Below are positions 18,927-27,272 of a stretch of 43,971 bases of DNA, in pieces. The notes below the pieces were generated by a model, which worked only from the letters and a program-made list of their open reading frames with translations, did no database searches and was not told the origin of the DNA. Both the position numbers and the translations under genes were made by a program. Position 1 is the first letter of the stretch. Each line of letters starts with the position of its first letter. Source of the DNA: Bacteroidales bacterium (GTDB taxonomy: Bacteria > Bacteroidota > Bacteroidia > Bacteroidales > UBA932); assembly GCA_017455065.1 (NCBI GenBank), contig JAFTBU010000018.1, positions 1 to 43,971 of the forward strand, read 5' to 3'.

Positions 18927-20059
18927 CTTATATCCATCAAAATGCGGCGCCCCTGGGGGTGCAGGTTGTTGCATCTGCGCCCGAGATTCTTCACGAATCC
19001 CAGAGGGAGGCCTTCATAGGTTATGGCAATATATCCCGTGGGAGCGTCCGGCAGGACGAGGGTGTCCCTGTGAAGGAACGCAAGGGCTGTCATCCTGTCC
19101 ACTTCCACGCACGGGTAATCATTCTTATCAAAAACCATGCTCAGGGCATAGTCGGGGTCGGGGATGAAATCCTTCCCCTTCATCTCCCCTTTGCGCACCC
19201 CTTCCCGGAGGGGATGCAGGTCCCGGAGCGGCAGGCACTTCCCCGCCGGAGTGGCGGAAGTCCGCACCAGGGCGCCGACCCATTGGCCTTCACCGGTGTC
19301 GCTGATGTCGAGCCGGTGCCCGCGAGGGGTGAGGGTCACCGCATCGAAGCCGCTCTGAGGGGACAATATCTCCCCGCCCAGCTCCGAGGCTGCCCACTCG
19401 AGGTTGTCGTCGTTTTCCTTCTGCTCGAAGGTGCAGGTCGAATAGACGAGCAGGCCTCCCTGGCGAAGCGAAGGCCAGGCGTCGGCGAGTATGCGTTTCT
19501 GGCGCGCCGCGCAAAGGTCCACCGTCTCCTCGCTCCATTCGGCCTCGGCGCGGGGGTTCTTGCGGAACATCCCTTCGCCGCTGCAGGGGACGTCGGCGAC
19601 TATGCAGTCGAAAAATCCGGGCATGCGGGCGAATGCCGCGGGGTCCACGCTGGTCACCACCACATTGGGGTCGCCCCAGATGGCGACATTGTCGGAAAGG
19701 ACTCCGGCCCGCTGGCGCATCACTTCATTGCTCACCAGCAGGAAGGCATCCCCGAAAGCTTCCCTCAGCGATGCCGCCAGGTCGGTGGTCTTGCCGCCGG
19801 GAGCGGCGCAGAGGTCCAGGACGCGGACCACATCCCGCCCGCGCATCAAATCCAGGTGACGGCGGAAGACATGCCCGACGAACATGGCGGAAGAATCCTG
19901 CACGTAATAGGCTCCGGCGTGGAAAAGAGGGTCGAGGGTGAAGACCGGTCTCTCGCTGAGCATCCTCCCGTACGGGCTCCAGGGCACAGGGACTCCGTCC
20001 GGACCCTTGCACCCCTTGAATGGATTCAGCCTTATGGAGACCGAGCCCTGGTTCATCAC
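18923..20059 (-). CDS. RsmF-like rRNA cytosine-C5 methyltransferase, short N-terminus
   Basis: A 378-aa AdoMet-dependent methyltransferase of the NOL1/NOP2/Sun family. The AdoMet loop is LDLCAAPGGKTTD (81-93), the first catalytic Cys159 is in DVPCSGEG, the second Cys209 in STCTF. A C-terminal RsmF-like (PUA-like) part follows, ending with VKNLGRRCNNLHPQG. Homologues I know in this phylum and RsmF of E. coli are about 470-480 aa and begin with an extra helical segment before SIRLNP; here SIRLNP is at residue 8, so the N-terminal helices are missing. Translation may begin at GTG 20059 or ATG 20056, the latter overlapping the stop of the previous gene. Confidence 0.88.
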   Translation of the reverse strand: MMNQGSVSIRLNPFKGCKGPDGVPVPWSPYGRMLSERPVFTLDPLFHAGAYYVQDSSAMFVGHVFRRHLDLMRGRDVVRVLDLCAAPGGKTTDLAASLREAFGDAFLLVSNEVMRQRAGVLSDNVAIWGDPNVVVTSVDPAAFARMPGFFDCIVADVPCSGEGMFRKNPRAEAEWSEETVDLCAARQKRILADAWPSLRQGGLLVYSTCTFEQKENDDNLEWAASELGGEILSPQSGFDAVTLTPRGHRLDISDTGEGQWVGALVRTSATPAGKCLPLRDLHPLREGVRKGEMKGKDFIPDPDYALSMVFDKNDYPCVEVDRMTALAFLHRDTLVLPDAPTGYIAITYEGLPLGFVKNLGRRCNNLHPQGRRILMDIR

Positions 20060-20487
20060 AGTTTGAAATCTTTGGGCATGCGGCCCTCGGAAGCGTCCAC
20101 CATCGAATCCACGATGCGGTCCAGGGCCTGCTGGACACGGCTTCCGAGCATGGCCTTCATCACCAGGTTGAGATCCGCCGAAGCGTCGATGTAGAAATCA
20201 GTCTTGGAAGGGTCGGCGGCCTGGTCGAAATGGAAGTTCAGCTCAAACTTGAAAGGCGCCCCGTCATCTTCGAAACTCAGCAGCGAATAGGGCACTCTCT
20301 GCTTGACCCTGATGCCTATGGAGAAACCCTGGACGGTGGCCTTGATCGAATCGTAATCGGCGGTGACGTCTGCCCTTTTGTCTTCCGGGAGCATCTGCAC
20401 GAAATTGCGCATGTCCACGAAAGCCATGTAGAGCTCGAAAGAGCTTCTGGAGACCGTCCCGTGTTTGCTGTTGTATAGTGCCGGCAT
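20056..20487 (-). CDS. SRPBCC (START-like) family protein
   Basis: A 143-aa cytosolic protein with no signal peptide. The pattern of an N-terminal strand, helices around FVDMRNFVQMLPEDKR, beta strands (VQGFSIGIRVKQ, PFKFELNFHFD) and a long C-terminal helix (ALDRIVDSMVDA) fits the small SRPBCC proteins common in Bacteroidota, which bind hydrophobic ligands. The ligand is unknown. It is first in an operon with the RsmF-like and TPR genes; its stop codon overlaps the next start. Confidence 0.7.
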   Translation of the reverse strand: MPALYNSKHGTVSRSSFELYMAFVDMRNFVQMLPEDKRADVTADYDSIKATVQGFSIGIRVKQRVPYSLLSFEDDGAPFKFELNFHFDQAADPSKTDFYIDASADLNLVMKAMLGSRVQQALDRIVDSMVDASEGRMPKDFKL

Positions 20488-20494
20488 TTTTTCT

Positions 20495-20502
20495 TAAATT
20501 TG
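20495..20502 (+). promoter_or_regulatory. -7 element of the Nudix gene
   Basis: TAAATTTG, with TTG at 20471-20473 placed 21 nt upstream. The ATG at 20534 follows 31 nt later. It lies inside the predicted leader of the divergent SRPBCC gene. Confidence 0.6.
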
Positions 20503-20514
20503 CGTTCTGTCGGA

Positions 20515-20522
20515 CAAATATA
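20515..20522 (-). promoter_or_regulatory. -7 element of the SRPBCC-RsmF-TPR operon
   Basis: Reads TATATTTG on the minus strand, 27 nt before the ATG at 20487. It faces the rightward element at 20495-20502, so both predicted start points fall near 20508. Confidence 0.6.
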
Positions 20523-20533
20523 GCAATTTTCCA

Positions 20534-21145
20534 ATGCACAGGATATATTTCGAGAAGCGCTGCATCATCATCTGCACCCCCGGGGACCAGGCCCTCGGGG
20601 ACCCCAACTCGATAGAATTCCACATAGGTGAAAAGCTGGACATCCACACCTTGGTGAGTATGTTCGAGGCCTCGGCTTCGCTGAGCCGCATCTACATCCC
20701 CACCGACGACATAGAAAAGATGTACGCACGCATATGCGCGGAGTTCAAGGAGGTCAACGCCGCCGGCGGACTGGTCTCCAACCGCCGCTCCGACTACCTG
20801 CTGATCAAGCGGAACGGCCTCTGGGACCTGCCCAAGGGGCATCAGGAAGAGGGAGAGGACATAGCGGTGACGGCGCTCAGGGAGGTGCAGGAGGAGACCG
20901 GCGTGGACCAGCTCGAGCTCGGGAGCCTCATCTGCGTCACTGACCATTGCTACCTCAGGGACGGCCGCTGGTATCTCAAGCACACATGGTGGTACAACAT
21001 GCTCTACTGCGACCCCGTGGACCTCACCCCCCAGAGGGAGGAAGACATAGCCAAAGCCGCCTGGGTGGCACGCTCCAGCCTGCCTCCTTTCCTCAAGAAC
21101 ACCTACCCTTCCATACTCGAAGTTTTCAGGGAAGCAAAAATCTGA
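20534..21145 (+). CDS. Nudix hydrolase
   Basis: A 203-aa protein with a complete Nudix box at residues 102-124: G, five residues, E, seven residues, REVQEETGV, which binds the divalent metal that cleaves a nucleoside diphosphate linked to another group. A 90-residue N-terminal domain precedes it (MHRIYFEKRC...), ending at the substrate strand SDYLLIKRNGLWDLPKG. This two-part layout is common in Bacteroidota; the substrate is unknown. It is the first gene before queA, with 64 nt between. Confidence 0.88.
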   Translation: MHRIYFEKRCIIICTPGDQALGDPNSIEFHIGEKLDIHTLVSMFEASASLSRIYIPTDDIEKMYARICAEFKEVNAAGGLVSNRRSDYLLIKRNGLWDLPKGHQEEGEDIAVTALREVQEETGVDQLELGSLICVTDHCYLRDGRWYLKHTWWYNMLYCDPVDLTPQREEDIAKAAWVARSSLPPFLKNTYPSILEVFREAKI

Positions 21146-21209
21146 TCCGGGGCTGAAACTTTCGGCCGGGTTTCACCGTATATAGAAAGCATGTATTTCC
21201 AAATACGAT

Positions 21210-22259
21210 ATGAAACTCTCACAATTCGACTTCAACCTTACCCCGGACAAAATCGCCAAGGAGCCCTCGCGATGGAGGGATGAATGCAAGCTCATGGTGC
21301 TGCACAAGGACACCGGCGAGATCGAGCACAGACTCTTCAAGGACATCATCGACTATTTCGGCAAAGGCGACGTGTTCGTCCTCAACGATACCAAGGTCTT
21401 CCCCGCCAAACTTTTCGGAAAGAAAGAGAAGACGGGAGCCGACATCATGGTATTCCTCCTCAGGGAGCTCAACCGTGAGCAGAGGCTCTGGGATGTGATC
21501 GTGGACCCCGCCCGCAAGATCCGCATAGGCAACAAGCTGTATTTCGGAGACGACGAGAGCATGGTGGCCGAGGTGATTGACAATACCACCTCCCGCGGCA
21601 GGACCCTCCGTTTCCTCTACGACGGCCCGTACGATGAGTTCAAGCAGGCGCTCTTCGCCCTCGGCCAGACCCCCATACCCGAATGGATCAGGGAGACCCC
21701 GGAGGAGAGCGACGCCGCCAATTTCCAGACCATCTTCGCCGCCAATGAAGGTGCGGTCTCCGCTCCCGCAGCCGGACTGCATTTCAGCCGCGAGCTGTTC
21801 AACAGGATGGTTCTCAAGGACATAGAGAAAGTTTTCATCACCGTGCACATGGGCATAGGCCATTTCCGCAAAGTGGATGTGGAGGATCTCAGCAAGCACC
21901 GCATGGACTGCGAAAGGATGATCATCTCCGAGCAGGCCGCCGCCACGGTCAACAAGGCCAAGAAGGAGCACCACAAGGTCTGCGCCGTCGGCGTGACCGT
22001 CATCCGCGCCCTGGAGACCTATGTGACCACCGACAAGGAGATCAGGCCCAACGACACCTGGACCAACAAATTCATCTTCCCTCCCTACGAGTTCTCCATC
22101 CCCGACGCCATCGTGTCCAACTTCCATCTGCCCGAGTCCACGATGCTCATGTCCGTGGCCGCCTTCGGAGGTTTCGACAAGGTGATGAAAGCGTACCAGA
22201 CCGCCCTGGAGAACGACTACCGTTTCGGGCCTTACGGAGACGCTCTGCTCATCGTCTGA
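21210..22259 (+). CDS. queA: S-adenosylmethionine:tRNA ribosyltransferase-isomerase
   Basis: Moves the ribosyl part of AdoMet to 7-aminomethyl-7-deazaguanine at tRNA position 34, giving epoxyqueuosine. The 349-aa length is normal for QueA. Visible family segments include DVFVLNDTKVFPAKLFG near residue 50, a central AAGLHFSRELF, VHMGIGHFRKV, and the C-terminal TNKFIFPPYEF with SNFHLPESTMLMSV. A clear intrinsic terminator follows. The N-terminus MKLSQFDFNLTPDKIAKEP is typical, so the start is firm. Confidence 0.96.
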   Translation: MKLSQFDFNLTPDKIAKEPSRWRDECKLMVLHKDTGEIEHRLFKDIIDYFGKGDVFVLNDTKVFPAKLFGKKEKTGADIMVFLLRELNREQRLWDVIVDPARKIRIGNKLYFGDDESMVAEVIDNTTSRGRTLRFLYDGPYDEFKQALFALGQTPIPEWIRETPEESDAANFQTIFAANEGAVSAPAAGLHFSRELFNRMVLKDIEKVFITVHMGIGHFRKVDVEDLSKHRMDCERMIISEQAAATVNKAKKEHHKVCAVGVTVIRALETYVTTDKEIRPNDTWTNKFIFPPYEFSIPDAIVSNFHLPESTMLMSVAAFGGFDKVMKAYQTALENDYRFGPYGDALLIV

Positions 22260-22288
22260 GACAGCTAATTTTTATCTTATCACGAAAT

Positions 22289-22320
22289 ATACGTTTCTTA
22301 TCACGGGAAACGTATTTTTT
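22289..22320 (+). terminator. intrinsic terminator after queA
   Basis: A 9-bp stem (22289-22297 with 22307-22315) is followed by a run of T to 22320. It separates queA from dprA, whose start is 37 nt further on. Confidence 0.85.
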
Positions 22321-22356
22321 GTTTTATGTTGGTCCCCATGAATACAAGATTGGGAA

Positions 22357-23517
22357 ATGACTGACATGGAAACCGCGTGCGCCTGCACGCTCAACAGGAT
22401 CTTCGGCTTCCAGCCGCGCATCTCGGGAGAGTTGATACGGGAGCTGGGCAGCTGCAGGGCCGTTTTCGAGCTCCCGGAGAAGGAGCTGAAAGCCTTGCTG
22501 GACCCCGGATCCAAGTATTTCGGCATGATATGCCGCCGGGAGCTGGACGCTTCCTTCGCGGAGCTCGAGCGCCTCGGCCGGGCCGGGTACCGCTTCCTGC
22601 ACATAGGCAGCCCGGGCTATCCGCCGCTGCTCAGGGACTGCGAGGACGCCCCCGTTTTCTTATACATAAGAAGTACGGATCCGCCGGAGGAGGTCTTCTC
22701 CGCACCGATGGTGTCGATAGTGGGGACCAGGGACATCTCCCCGTACGGGAAGGAATGGTGCACCAGGACGGTGGCGGCGCTCTCCGCTTCCGAAGAGAAG
22801 CCCGTCATCGTCAGCGGCATGGCGATAGGGGTGGACATCACAGCCCAGATGGCCGCCCTGGGCTACGGGCTCGGGACGGTAGGGGTGCTGCCCACGGGGA
22901 TAGACGAAATCTACCCGCGCCAGCACTGCGTCGCTGCCGGCAAGATCGCCGCCGCCCGCAGGAGCGCCCTGGTGACGGATTATCCTCCCGGGACAAGTCC
23001 GGTGGCCATCACCTTCCTGCGCCGCAACCGCATCATCGCCGCCCTTTCCTCCGCCACCATCCTCATCGAATCCAAGGTCTCGGGCGGAGGGATGATGACG
23101 GCAAGGCTCGCCGCCGGCTACGGCAGGGACGTGCTGGCATTGCCAGGGAGGGTGGACGACATCCGCTCCGGAGGCTGCAACCAGCTCATAGGGGAAAAGA
23201 TCGCGGAGCCCATGGTGGATCCGGAGGCGGTGGTGTCGATGCTGGGGCTCACCGGCATCAGCCGCAGGCGCAAGACCGGCCTCGAAAGGCTCGTGCGCGA
23301 CCGCTACGCGGGCAGGATGGACGGCGCCCGGACGGAGGACCTGGTCTCCCTTGCCCTGGAGGTCAAGGCCCAGAGGGGGATCACAGTCGAAGAGCTGGGC
23401 CGCGCCCTGGGATGGGAGTACCAGAAGACAGCGATACTGGCGGGTATCCTGGAAAATGACGGATTTATAGAGACGGACTTGCTGCAGAGATGTACCATTA
23501 ATTTCAAAAAAGCGTAA
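22357..23517 (+). CDS. dprA: DNA-processing protein DprA/Smf
   Basis: Binds incoming single-stranded DNA and loads RecA during transformation. The 386-aa protein has the Rossmann-like DprA core: VGTRDISPYG (122-131), SGMAIGVD (153-160, usually SGxAxGID), LPTGIDEIYP (178-187), RRNRIIAALS (222-231) and ALPGRVDD. A C-terminal winged-helix-like part is seen from about 325. Nothing about competence is nearby, and the gene is found in many non-competent bacteria. Its stop codon overlaps the -7 box of the next gene. Confidence 0.95.
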   Translation: MTDMETACACTLNRIFGFQPRISGELIRELGSCRAVFELPEKELKALLDPGSKYFGMICRRELDASFAELERLGRAGYRFLHIGSPGYPPLLRDCEDAPVFLYIRSTDPPEEVFSAPMVSIVGTRDISPYGKEWCTRTVAALSASEEKPVIVSGMAIGVDITAQMAALGYGLGTVGVLPTGIDEIYPRQHCVAAGKIAAARRSALVTDYPPGTSPVAITFLRRNRIIAALSSATILIESKVSGGGMMTARLAAGYGRDVLALPGRVDDIRSGGCNQLIGEKIAEPMVDPEAVVSMLGLTGISRRRKTGLERLVRDRYAGRMDGARTEDLVSLALEVKAQRGITVEELGRALGWEYQKTAILAGILENDGFIETDLLQRCTINFKKA

Positions 23518-23522
23518 ATTTG
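23515..23522 (+). promoter_or_regulatory. -7 element of tatD, overlapping the dprA stop codon
   Basis: TAAATTTG starts with the TAA stop of dprA. The tatD ATG at 23529 is only 6 nt further on, so a transcript from here would be leaderless or nearly so. No convincing -33 box is seen; tatD may also be read from upstream. Confidence 0.5.
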
Positions 23523-23528
23523 TATTCC

Positions 23529-24296
23529 ATGGAATACATCGATACGCACACCCACAACTACGACGAAGCCTTCGCACAGGACTGCGACGAGGTAATCGCA
23601 CGGGCGCGGGCCGCCGGCGTGTCGGTGCTCATCCAGCCGGACGTGGATTCCCGGGAGAGGGACGCCATGTTCAGCCTGGCCGGGAGATACCCGGGAGTGC
23701 TGTATCCCATGCTCGGGCTGTATCCCGGCTCCGTCGGCAAGGACTGGCAGCATGAGATCGAGCTGATGCTCCCCTACCGCGACCGTGGCATCGTCGCAGT
23801 CGGCGAGATAGGGCTGGACTACCATTTCAGCAAGGAATTCGCCGCCGAGCAGCGAGAAGCCTTCCGCTGCCAGCTGGAACTGGCCGCCGGGTGGGACCTG
23901 CCGGTGAACATCCACCTGAGGGATGCCACGGAAGACTTTTTCAAGGTGATGGACGACTGCGCCCACCTGCATCTCAGGGGCAATCTGCACGCTTTCAGCG
24001 GCAGCACCGAGGTGTTCAGGAGGGTGTGCCGCTACGGAGAATGGTACGTGGGGATAGGCGGGGTGCTCACTTTCAAGAACGCAGGCATAGCCAGGGACAT
24101 ACTGGACATCCCCCTGGAGAGGATAGTCCTCGAGACCGACGCCCCCTACCTCACCCCGGTGCCCCACCGCGGGCAGCGCAACGAGAGTGCCTACATCCCG
24201 GACATCGCCGCCTTCCTGGCCCGGCTCAAGGCTGTCCCCACGGAGACGGTGGCACGCGTCACCACGGAGAACGCAAGAAAACTATTCGCCATATGA
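23529..24296 (+). CDS. TatD family metal-dependent hydrolase
   Basis: A 255-aa TIM-barrel hydrolase of the TatD DNase family. All metal ligands are present: His7 and His9 (DTHTH), Glu93 (VGEIGLDYHF), His129 (VNIHLRDA), His154 (LHAFSGS) and Asp204 (LETDAPYLTP). Family members act on DNA ends or D-aminoacyl-tRNA. The start is the ATG before EYIDTHTH; an in-frame TTG 9 nt upstream lies in the promoter box. It overlaps the asparaginase gene by 4 nt (ATGA). Confidence 0.92.
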   Translation: MEYIDTHTHNYDEAFAQDCDEVIARARAAGVSVLIQPDVDSRERDAMFSLAGRYPGVLYPMLGLYPGSVGKDWQHEIELMLPYRDRGIVAVGEIGLDYHFSKEFAAEQREAFRCQLELAAGWDLPVNIHLRDATEDFFKVMDDCAHLHLRGNLHAFSGSTEVFRRVCRYGEWYVGIGGVLTFKNAGIARDILDIPLERIVLETDAPYLTPVPHRGQRNESAYIPDIAAFLARLKAVPTETVARVTTENARKLFAI

Positions 24297-25333
24297 AATA
24301 TGCCAAATCAGCAATCCTCCTGATCTACACCGGAGGAACCATAGGCATGAAGGAAGATCCCTCGGACAGCACGCTCAAGCCCTTCGACTTCAGCGGCATC
24401 CTGTCCGAAGTGCCGGAGCTCGGCAAATTCGCCTGCCGCATCGATTCCTACACTTTCGACCCGCTCATCGACTCCTCCGACGTCGAGCCGGGCCTGTGGC
24501 AGAAACTCGCGGTCCTGATACGGGACAGCTACGACGACTACGACGGCTTCGTGATCCTGCACGGCACCGACACCATGGCCTACTCGGCTTCGGCCCTGAG
24601 CTTCATGCTCTCGGGACTCGGCAAGCCCGTCGTCTTCACCGGAAGCCAGCTGCCCATAGGACGGCCACGCACCGACGGCAAGGAAAACCTCATCTCTTCG
24701 GTGGAGATAGCTTCGGCCAAGGCCCCCGACGGCAGCGCCATGGTCCCGGAGGTCTGCGTATTTTTCGATTCGCTGCTGCTCAGGGGCAATAGGACGATGA
24801 AAGTCAACGCTTCGGCCTTCGACGCCTTCGCCTCCCCGAACTTCCCTCCCCTGGCCGAAGCGGGCATTGACATAAAGTACAATCTCAAGAATATCCATTA
24901 CAAGACTCCGGACGACGGGGACTTCGGCATCAGCACCGAACTGGACACCCGCGTGGCCATATTGAAAGTGCACCCGGGCATCACCGAGCAGATCTGCCGC
25001 CACGTGCTGTGCGACCCCGGCATCAGGGCCTGCATCATCGAGACCTACGGCTCCGGCAACGCCATCTCCAAGCCCTGGTTCGTGGACATCGTCAGGGAAA
25101 GCGCCGCAAGCGGTAAGATATTGCTGAATGTCACGCAGTGCCTCAGGGGTGAAGTCAACATGAGCCTGTATGCCACCGGCATGGCGCTCAAGCGCGCAGG
25201 GGTCCTCTCCGGCAGGGACATCACCACGGAAAGCGCCCTGGGCAAATTGTTCGTCCTGATGGGGTCATGCCCCGACAATGAAAAAGTGAAAGCCCTTCTG
25301 GAGACGAGTTTGAGGGGAGAAATATCAAATTAA
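24293..25333 (+). CDS. ansA: type I L-asparaginase
   Basis: Hydrolyses asparagine to aspartate and ammonia. The 346-aa protein has the N-terminal active-site motif YTGGTIGM with the nucleophile Thr16, and the second motif HGTDTMAYSASALSF near residues 87-101. No signal peptide, so it is the cytosolic type I enzyme. The start overlaps the tatD stop as ATGA. The same frame is open far upstream, but those codons lie antiframe to tatD and are not credible protein. Confidence 0.93.
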   Translation: MKYAKSAILLIYTGGTIGMKEDPSDSTLKPFDFSGILSEVPELGKFACRIDSYTFDPLIDSSDVEPGLWQKLAVLIRDSYDDYDGFVILHGTDTMAYSASALSFMLSGLGKPVVFTGSQLPIGRPRTDGKENLISSVEIASAKAPDGSAMVPEVCVFFDSLLLRGNRTMKVNASAFDAFASPNFPPLAEAGIDIKYNLKNIHYKTPDDGDFGISTELDTRVAILKVHPGITEQICRHVLCDPGIRACIIETYGSGNAISKPWFVDIVRESAASGKILLNVTQCLRGEVNMSLYATGMALKRAGVLSGRDITTESALGKLFVLMGSCPDNEKVKALLETSLRGEISN

Positions 25334-25417
25334 TTCTTGTAAAATGAATTTTATTTGCTAAATTGCAACGATTTTGAAAATTAATATTTTTAAACTAATA
25401 CTATTACCAAAAAAGTT

Positions 25418-26212
25418 ATGAAAAAGATTTTCATGTTACTCGCAGTACTTGGCGTAATGGCCTTCTCTGCAAACATCGCATCCGCTCAGACCGAGCAGGC
25501 AGCTCCTGCCCAGGAGCAGGTTTCCGCTCCTGCTGAGATGACTGCTGCTGACCTTTTCAAGGGATCCGGTGAGGAAGTTCCTCTTCATCAGGCTCTCAAG
25601 ACCAAGTTCATCGAAGGTGGTGCCGGCTTCATGTCCCTCATCATCCTCTGCCTTGTCATAGGTCTTGCACTCGCCATCGAGCGTATCCTTTATCTCACAT
25701 TCTCGAAGATCAACGCCAAGAAGCTCGTCGCCAAAGTCGAGGAGGCTCTTGCCAACGGTGGTATCGAGGCTGCAAAGGATGTTTGCCGTGAGACTAAGGG
25801 TCCCGTCGCATCCATCTTCTATCAGGGACTCCTCCGTTACGACCAGGGTATCGACGTGGTTGAGAAGACCGTCGTTTCCTACGGTTCCGTCCAGATGAGC
25901 GAGATGGAGAACGGTCTTTCTTGGATCGGTCTGTTCATCGCCATCGCCCCTTCACTCGGATTCCTCGGTACCGTTATCGGTATGATCCAGGCATTCGATG
26001 CTATCCAGGCTGCAGGTGACATCTCTCCTAACATCGTTGCAGGAGGTATGAAGGTCGCTCTCATCACCACCGTGGCCGGTCTCATCGTCGCCATGATTCT
26101 CCAGATTTTCTACAACTACATCCTCGCCAAGATCGACAGCATCACCATCGATATGGAAGATTCCTCGATCTGCCTCGTTGATGTCCTTACCAAATACGCT
26201 GAGAAGAAATAA
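25418..26212 (+). CDS. exbB: ExbB/TolQ/MotA-type proton channel protein with signal peptide
   Basis: A 264-aa inner-membrane protein that, with ExbD, turns the proton gradient into motion of TonB. An N-terminal signal peptide (MKKIFMLLAVLGVMAF to about residue 23) precedes an Ala/Gln/Glu-rich linker, then membrane helices at about 67-90, 172-198 and 208-232. The conserved GLFIAIAPSLGFLGTVIGMIQAF segment lines the pore. The added signal peptide is usual in this phylum. The 84 nt before it are AT-rich with no firm promoter call. First of a four-gene unit closed by a terminator. Codons favour the forms typical of highly expressed genes. Confidence 0.93.
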   Translation: MKKIFMLLAVLGVMAFSANIASAQTEQAAPAQEQVSAPAEMTAADLFKGSGEEVPLHQALKTKFIEGGAGFMSLIILCLVIGLALAIERILYLTFSKINAKKLVAKVEEALANGGIEAAKDVCRETKGPVASIFYQGLLRYDQGIDVVEKTVVSYGSVQMSEMENGLSWIGLFIAIAPSLGFLGTVIGMIQAFDAIQAAGDISPNIVAGGMKVALITTVAGLIVAMILQIFYNYILAKIDSITIDMEDSSICLVDVLTKYAEKK

Positions 26213-26227
26213 TTCAAGTACACTATC

Positions 26228-26668
26228 ATGAAACTCAATAAGATATTCAAAATAAGCTTGTTGGTATTGATAGTCGTCAGTGTCGCAGTGCTGATCTACG
26301 GAGCCGTCGTCGGTTTCGAGAGTTCTGACGGTCAGCCCGTCGACCTCCTTCTCTACTGGGCTTACATCATGGTCGGTATCGCAGTCGCAAGCTGCATCCT
26401 CATCGGCCTGATCGTAAGTATCAAGAACGATCCGAAGAGTCTCATCAGGATCGGACTTGTCCTGGCAGGTGCGGCTGTCCTTTGCCTCATCTCCTTCCTT
26501 CTCGCCCCGGGTTCACCCGCAGTGGGATACACTGGAACGGAGGAGCTTACACACACCACGCTCAAACTTACGGATACCATCCTTAACCTTACATACATTT
26601 GCGGTGCAGGTGCCATCCTCGCTATCATCATCGGTGAGGTCCGCATGGCCATCGCAAACAAGAAATAA
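26228..26668 (+). CDS. small four-helix membrane protein in the exbB-exbD operon
   Basis: A 146-aa protein with four predicted membrane helices (about residues 8-30, 40-65, 74-96 and 118-140) and short loops. No known motif is recognised. It lies 15 nt after exbB and 8 nt before the first exbD, so it is almost certainly made with them. A protein of this kind at this place is seen in other Bacteroidota; it may be an extra subunit of the motor, which is inference. Confidence 0.75.
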   Translation: MKLNKIFKISLLVLIVVSVAVLIYGAVVGFESSDGQPVDLLLYWAYIMVGIAVASCILIGLIVSIKNDPKSLIRIGLVLAGAAVLCLISFLLAPGSPAVGYTGTEELTHTTLKLTDTILNLTYICGAGAILAIIIGEVRMAIANKK

Positions 26669-26676
26669 AGAGCACT

Positions 26677-27258
26677 ATGGGTAAAAAGAAAGTACCAGCA
26701 ATGAACACCAGCTCGACCGCGGATATCGCGTTCCTGCTGCTGTGCTACTTCCTGATGACTACGACTATGGGTTCGCAGCTCGGACTTTCACGCCGTCTCC
26801 CTCCCATGCCGGACCAGAATCAGAAAGTTGAAGATCAGAAGGTCAATCGCCGCAATATCATCGTGGTGAAGATCAATTCTTCGGATAGAATTCTTGCCGG
26901 TAGTGACCCTATAGACATCAGCCAGCTCAAAGATAAGGTAAAGGAATTCCTTTCCAACCCTGCCGGAAGGGAGGATCTCCCCGAGAGAGTCCCCACCGAG
27001 ATCGAAGGTTACGGTACTTATCCCGTTTCCAAGGGTGTCATTTCATTGCAGAACGACCGTGGTACCAGTTACCGCGCCTACATTGAAGTCCAGAACGAAC
27101 TCGTGAAGGCTGTCAATGAACTCCGCGATGATTTCGCCCGCAGCGCATTCGGCAAGGTTTATCTCGCCTGCACCGAGGAGCAGCAGGATATCATCAAGAA
27201 GGCTGTGCCCCAGAATATTTCCGAGGCTGAGCCCAAGGACGTTTCAAAGAGAAGATAA
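26677..27258 (+). CDS. exbD: ExbD/TolR family protein (first copy)
   Basis: A 193-aa bitopic protein. The membrane helix begins at about residue 14 with the proton-carrying Asp16 (STADIAFLLLCYFLM). The periplasmic part is longer than in E. coli ExbD (141 aa), with a large insertion around 60-110. A Pro-rich segment (RRLPPMPDQ) follows the helix. It pairs with the second copy directly downstream; hetero-oligomers are likely in this phylum. Confidence 0.9.
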   Translation: MGKKKVPAMNTSSTADIAFLLLCYFLMTTTMGSQLGLSRRLPPMPDQNQKVEDQKVNRRNIIVVKINSSDRILAGSDPIDISQLKDKVKEFLSNPAGREDLPERVPTEIEGYGTYPVSKGVISLQNDRGTSYRAYIEVQNELVKAVNELRDDFARSAFGKVYLACTEEQQDIIKKAVPQNISEAEPKDVSKRR

Positions 27259-27259
27259 C

Positions 27260-27265
27260 AGGAGG
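27260..27265 (+). promoter_or_regulatory. strong Shine-Dalgarno site of the second exbD
   Basis: AGGAGG lies 7 nt before the ATG at 27273, a perfect ribosome-binding site. Few other genes here show one, as expected in Bacteroidota, so this stands out and may set the ratio of the two ExbD proteins. Confidence 0.6.
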
Positions 27266-27272
27266 ATAGATT

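Noticed and set aside
22377-23459. Long second frame inside dprA and similar long frames inside queA and rsmF
   Set aside because: High GC leaves few stop codons in other frames; the products are Arg/Gly-rich and lack family patterns.
22357-23517. Natural competence locus around dprA and the ComEB-like deaminase
   Set aside because: The two genes are 9 kb apart and no other competence genes (comEA, comEC, comF) are in the window; both are common housekeeping genes.
23891-24292. An N-terminal extension of the asparaginase by 134 codons
   Set aside because: These codons lie in another frame of tatD and give an Arg/Pro/His-rich sequence; the ATG at 24293 starts the normal asparaginase N-terminus and overlaps the tatD stop.
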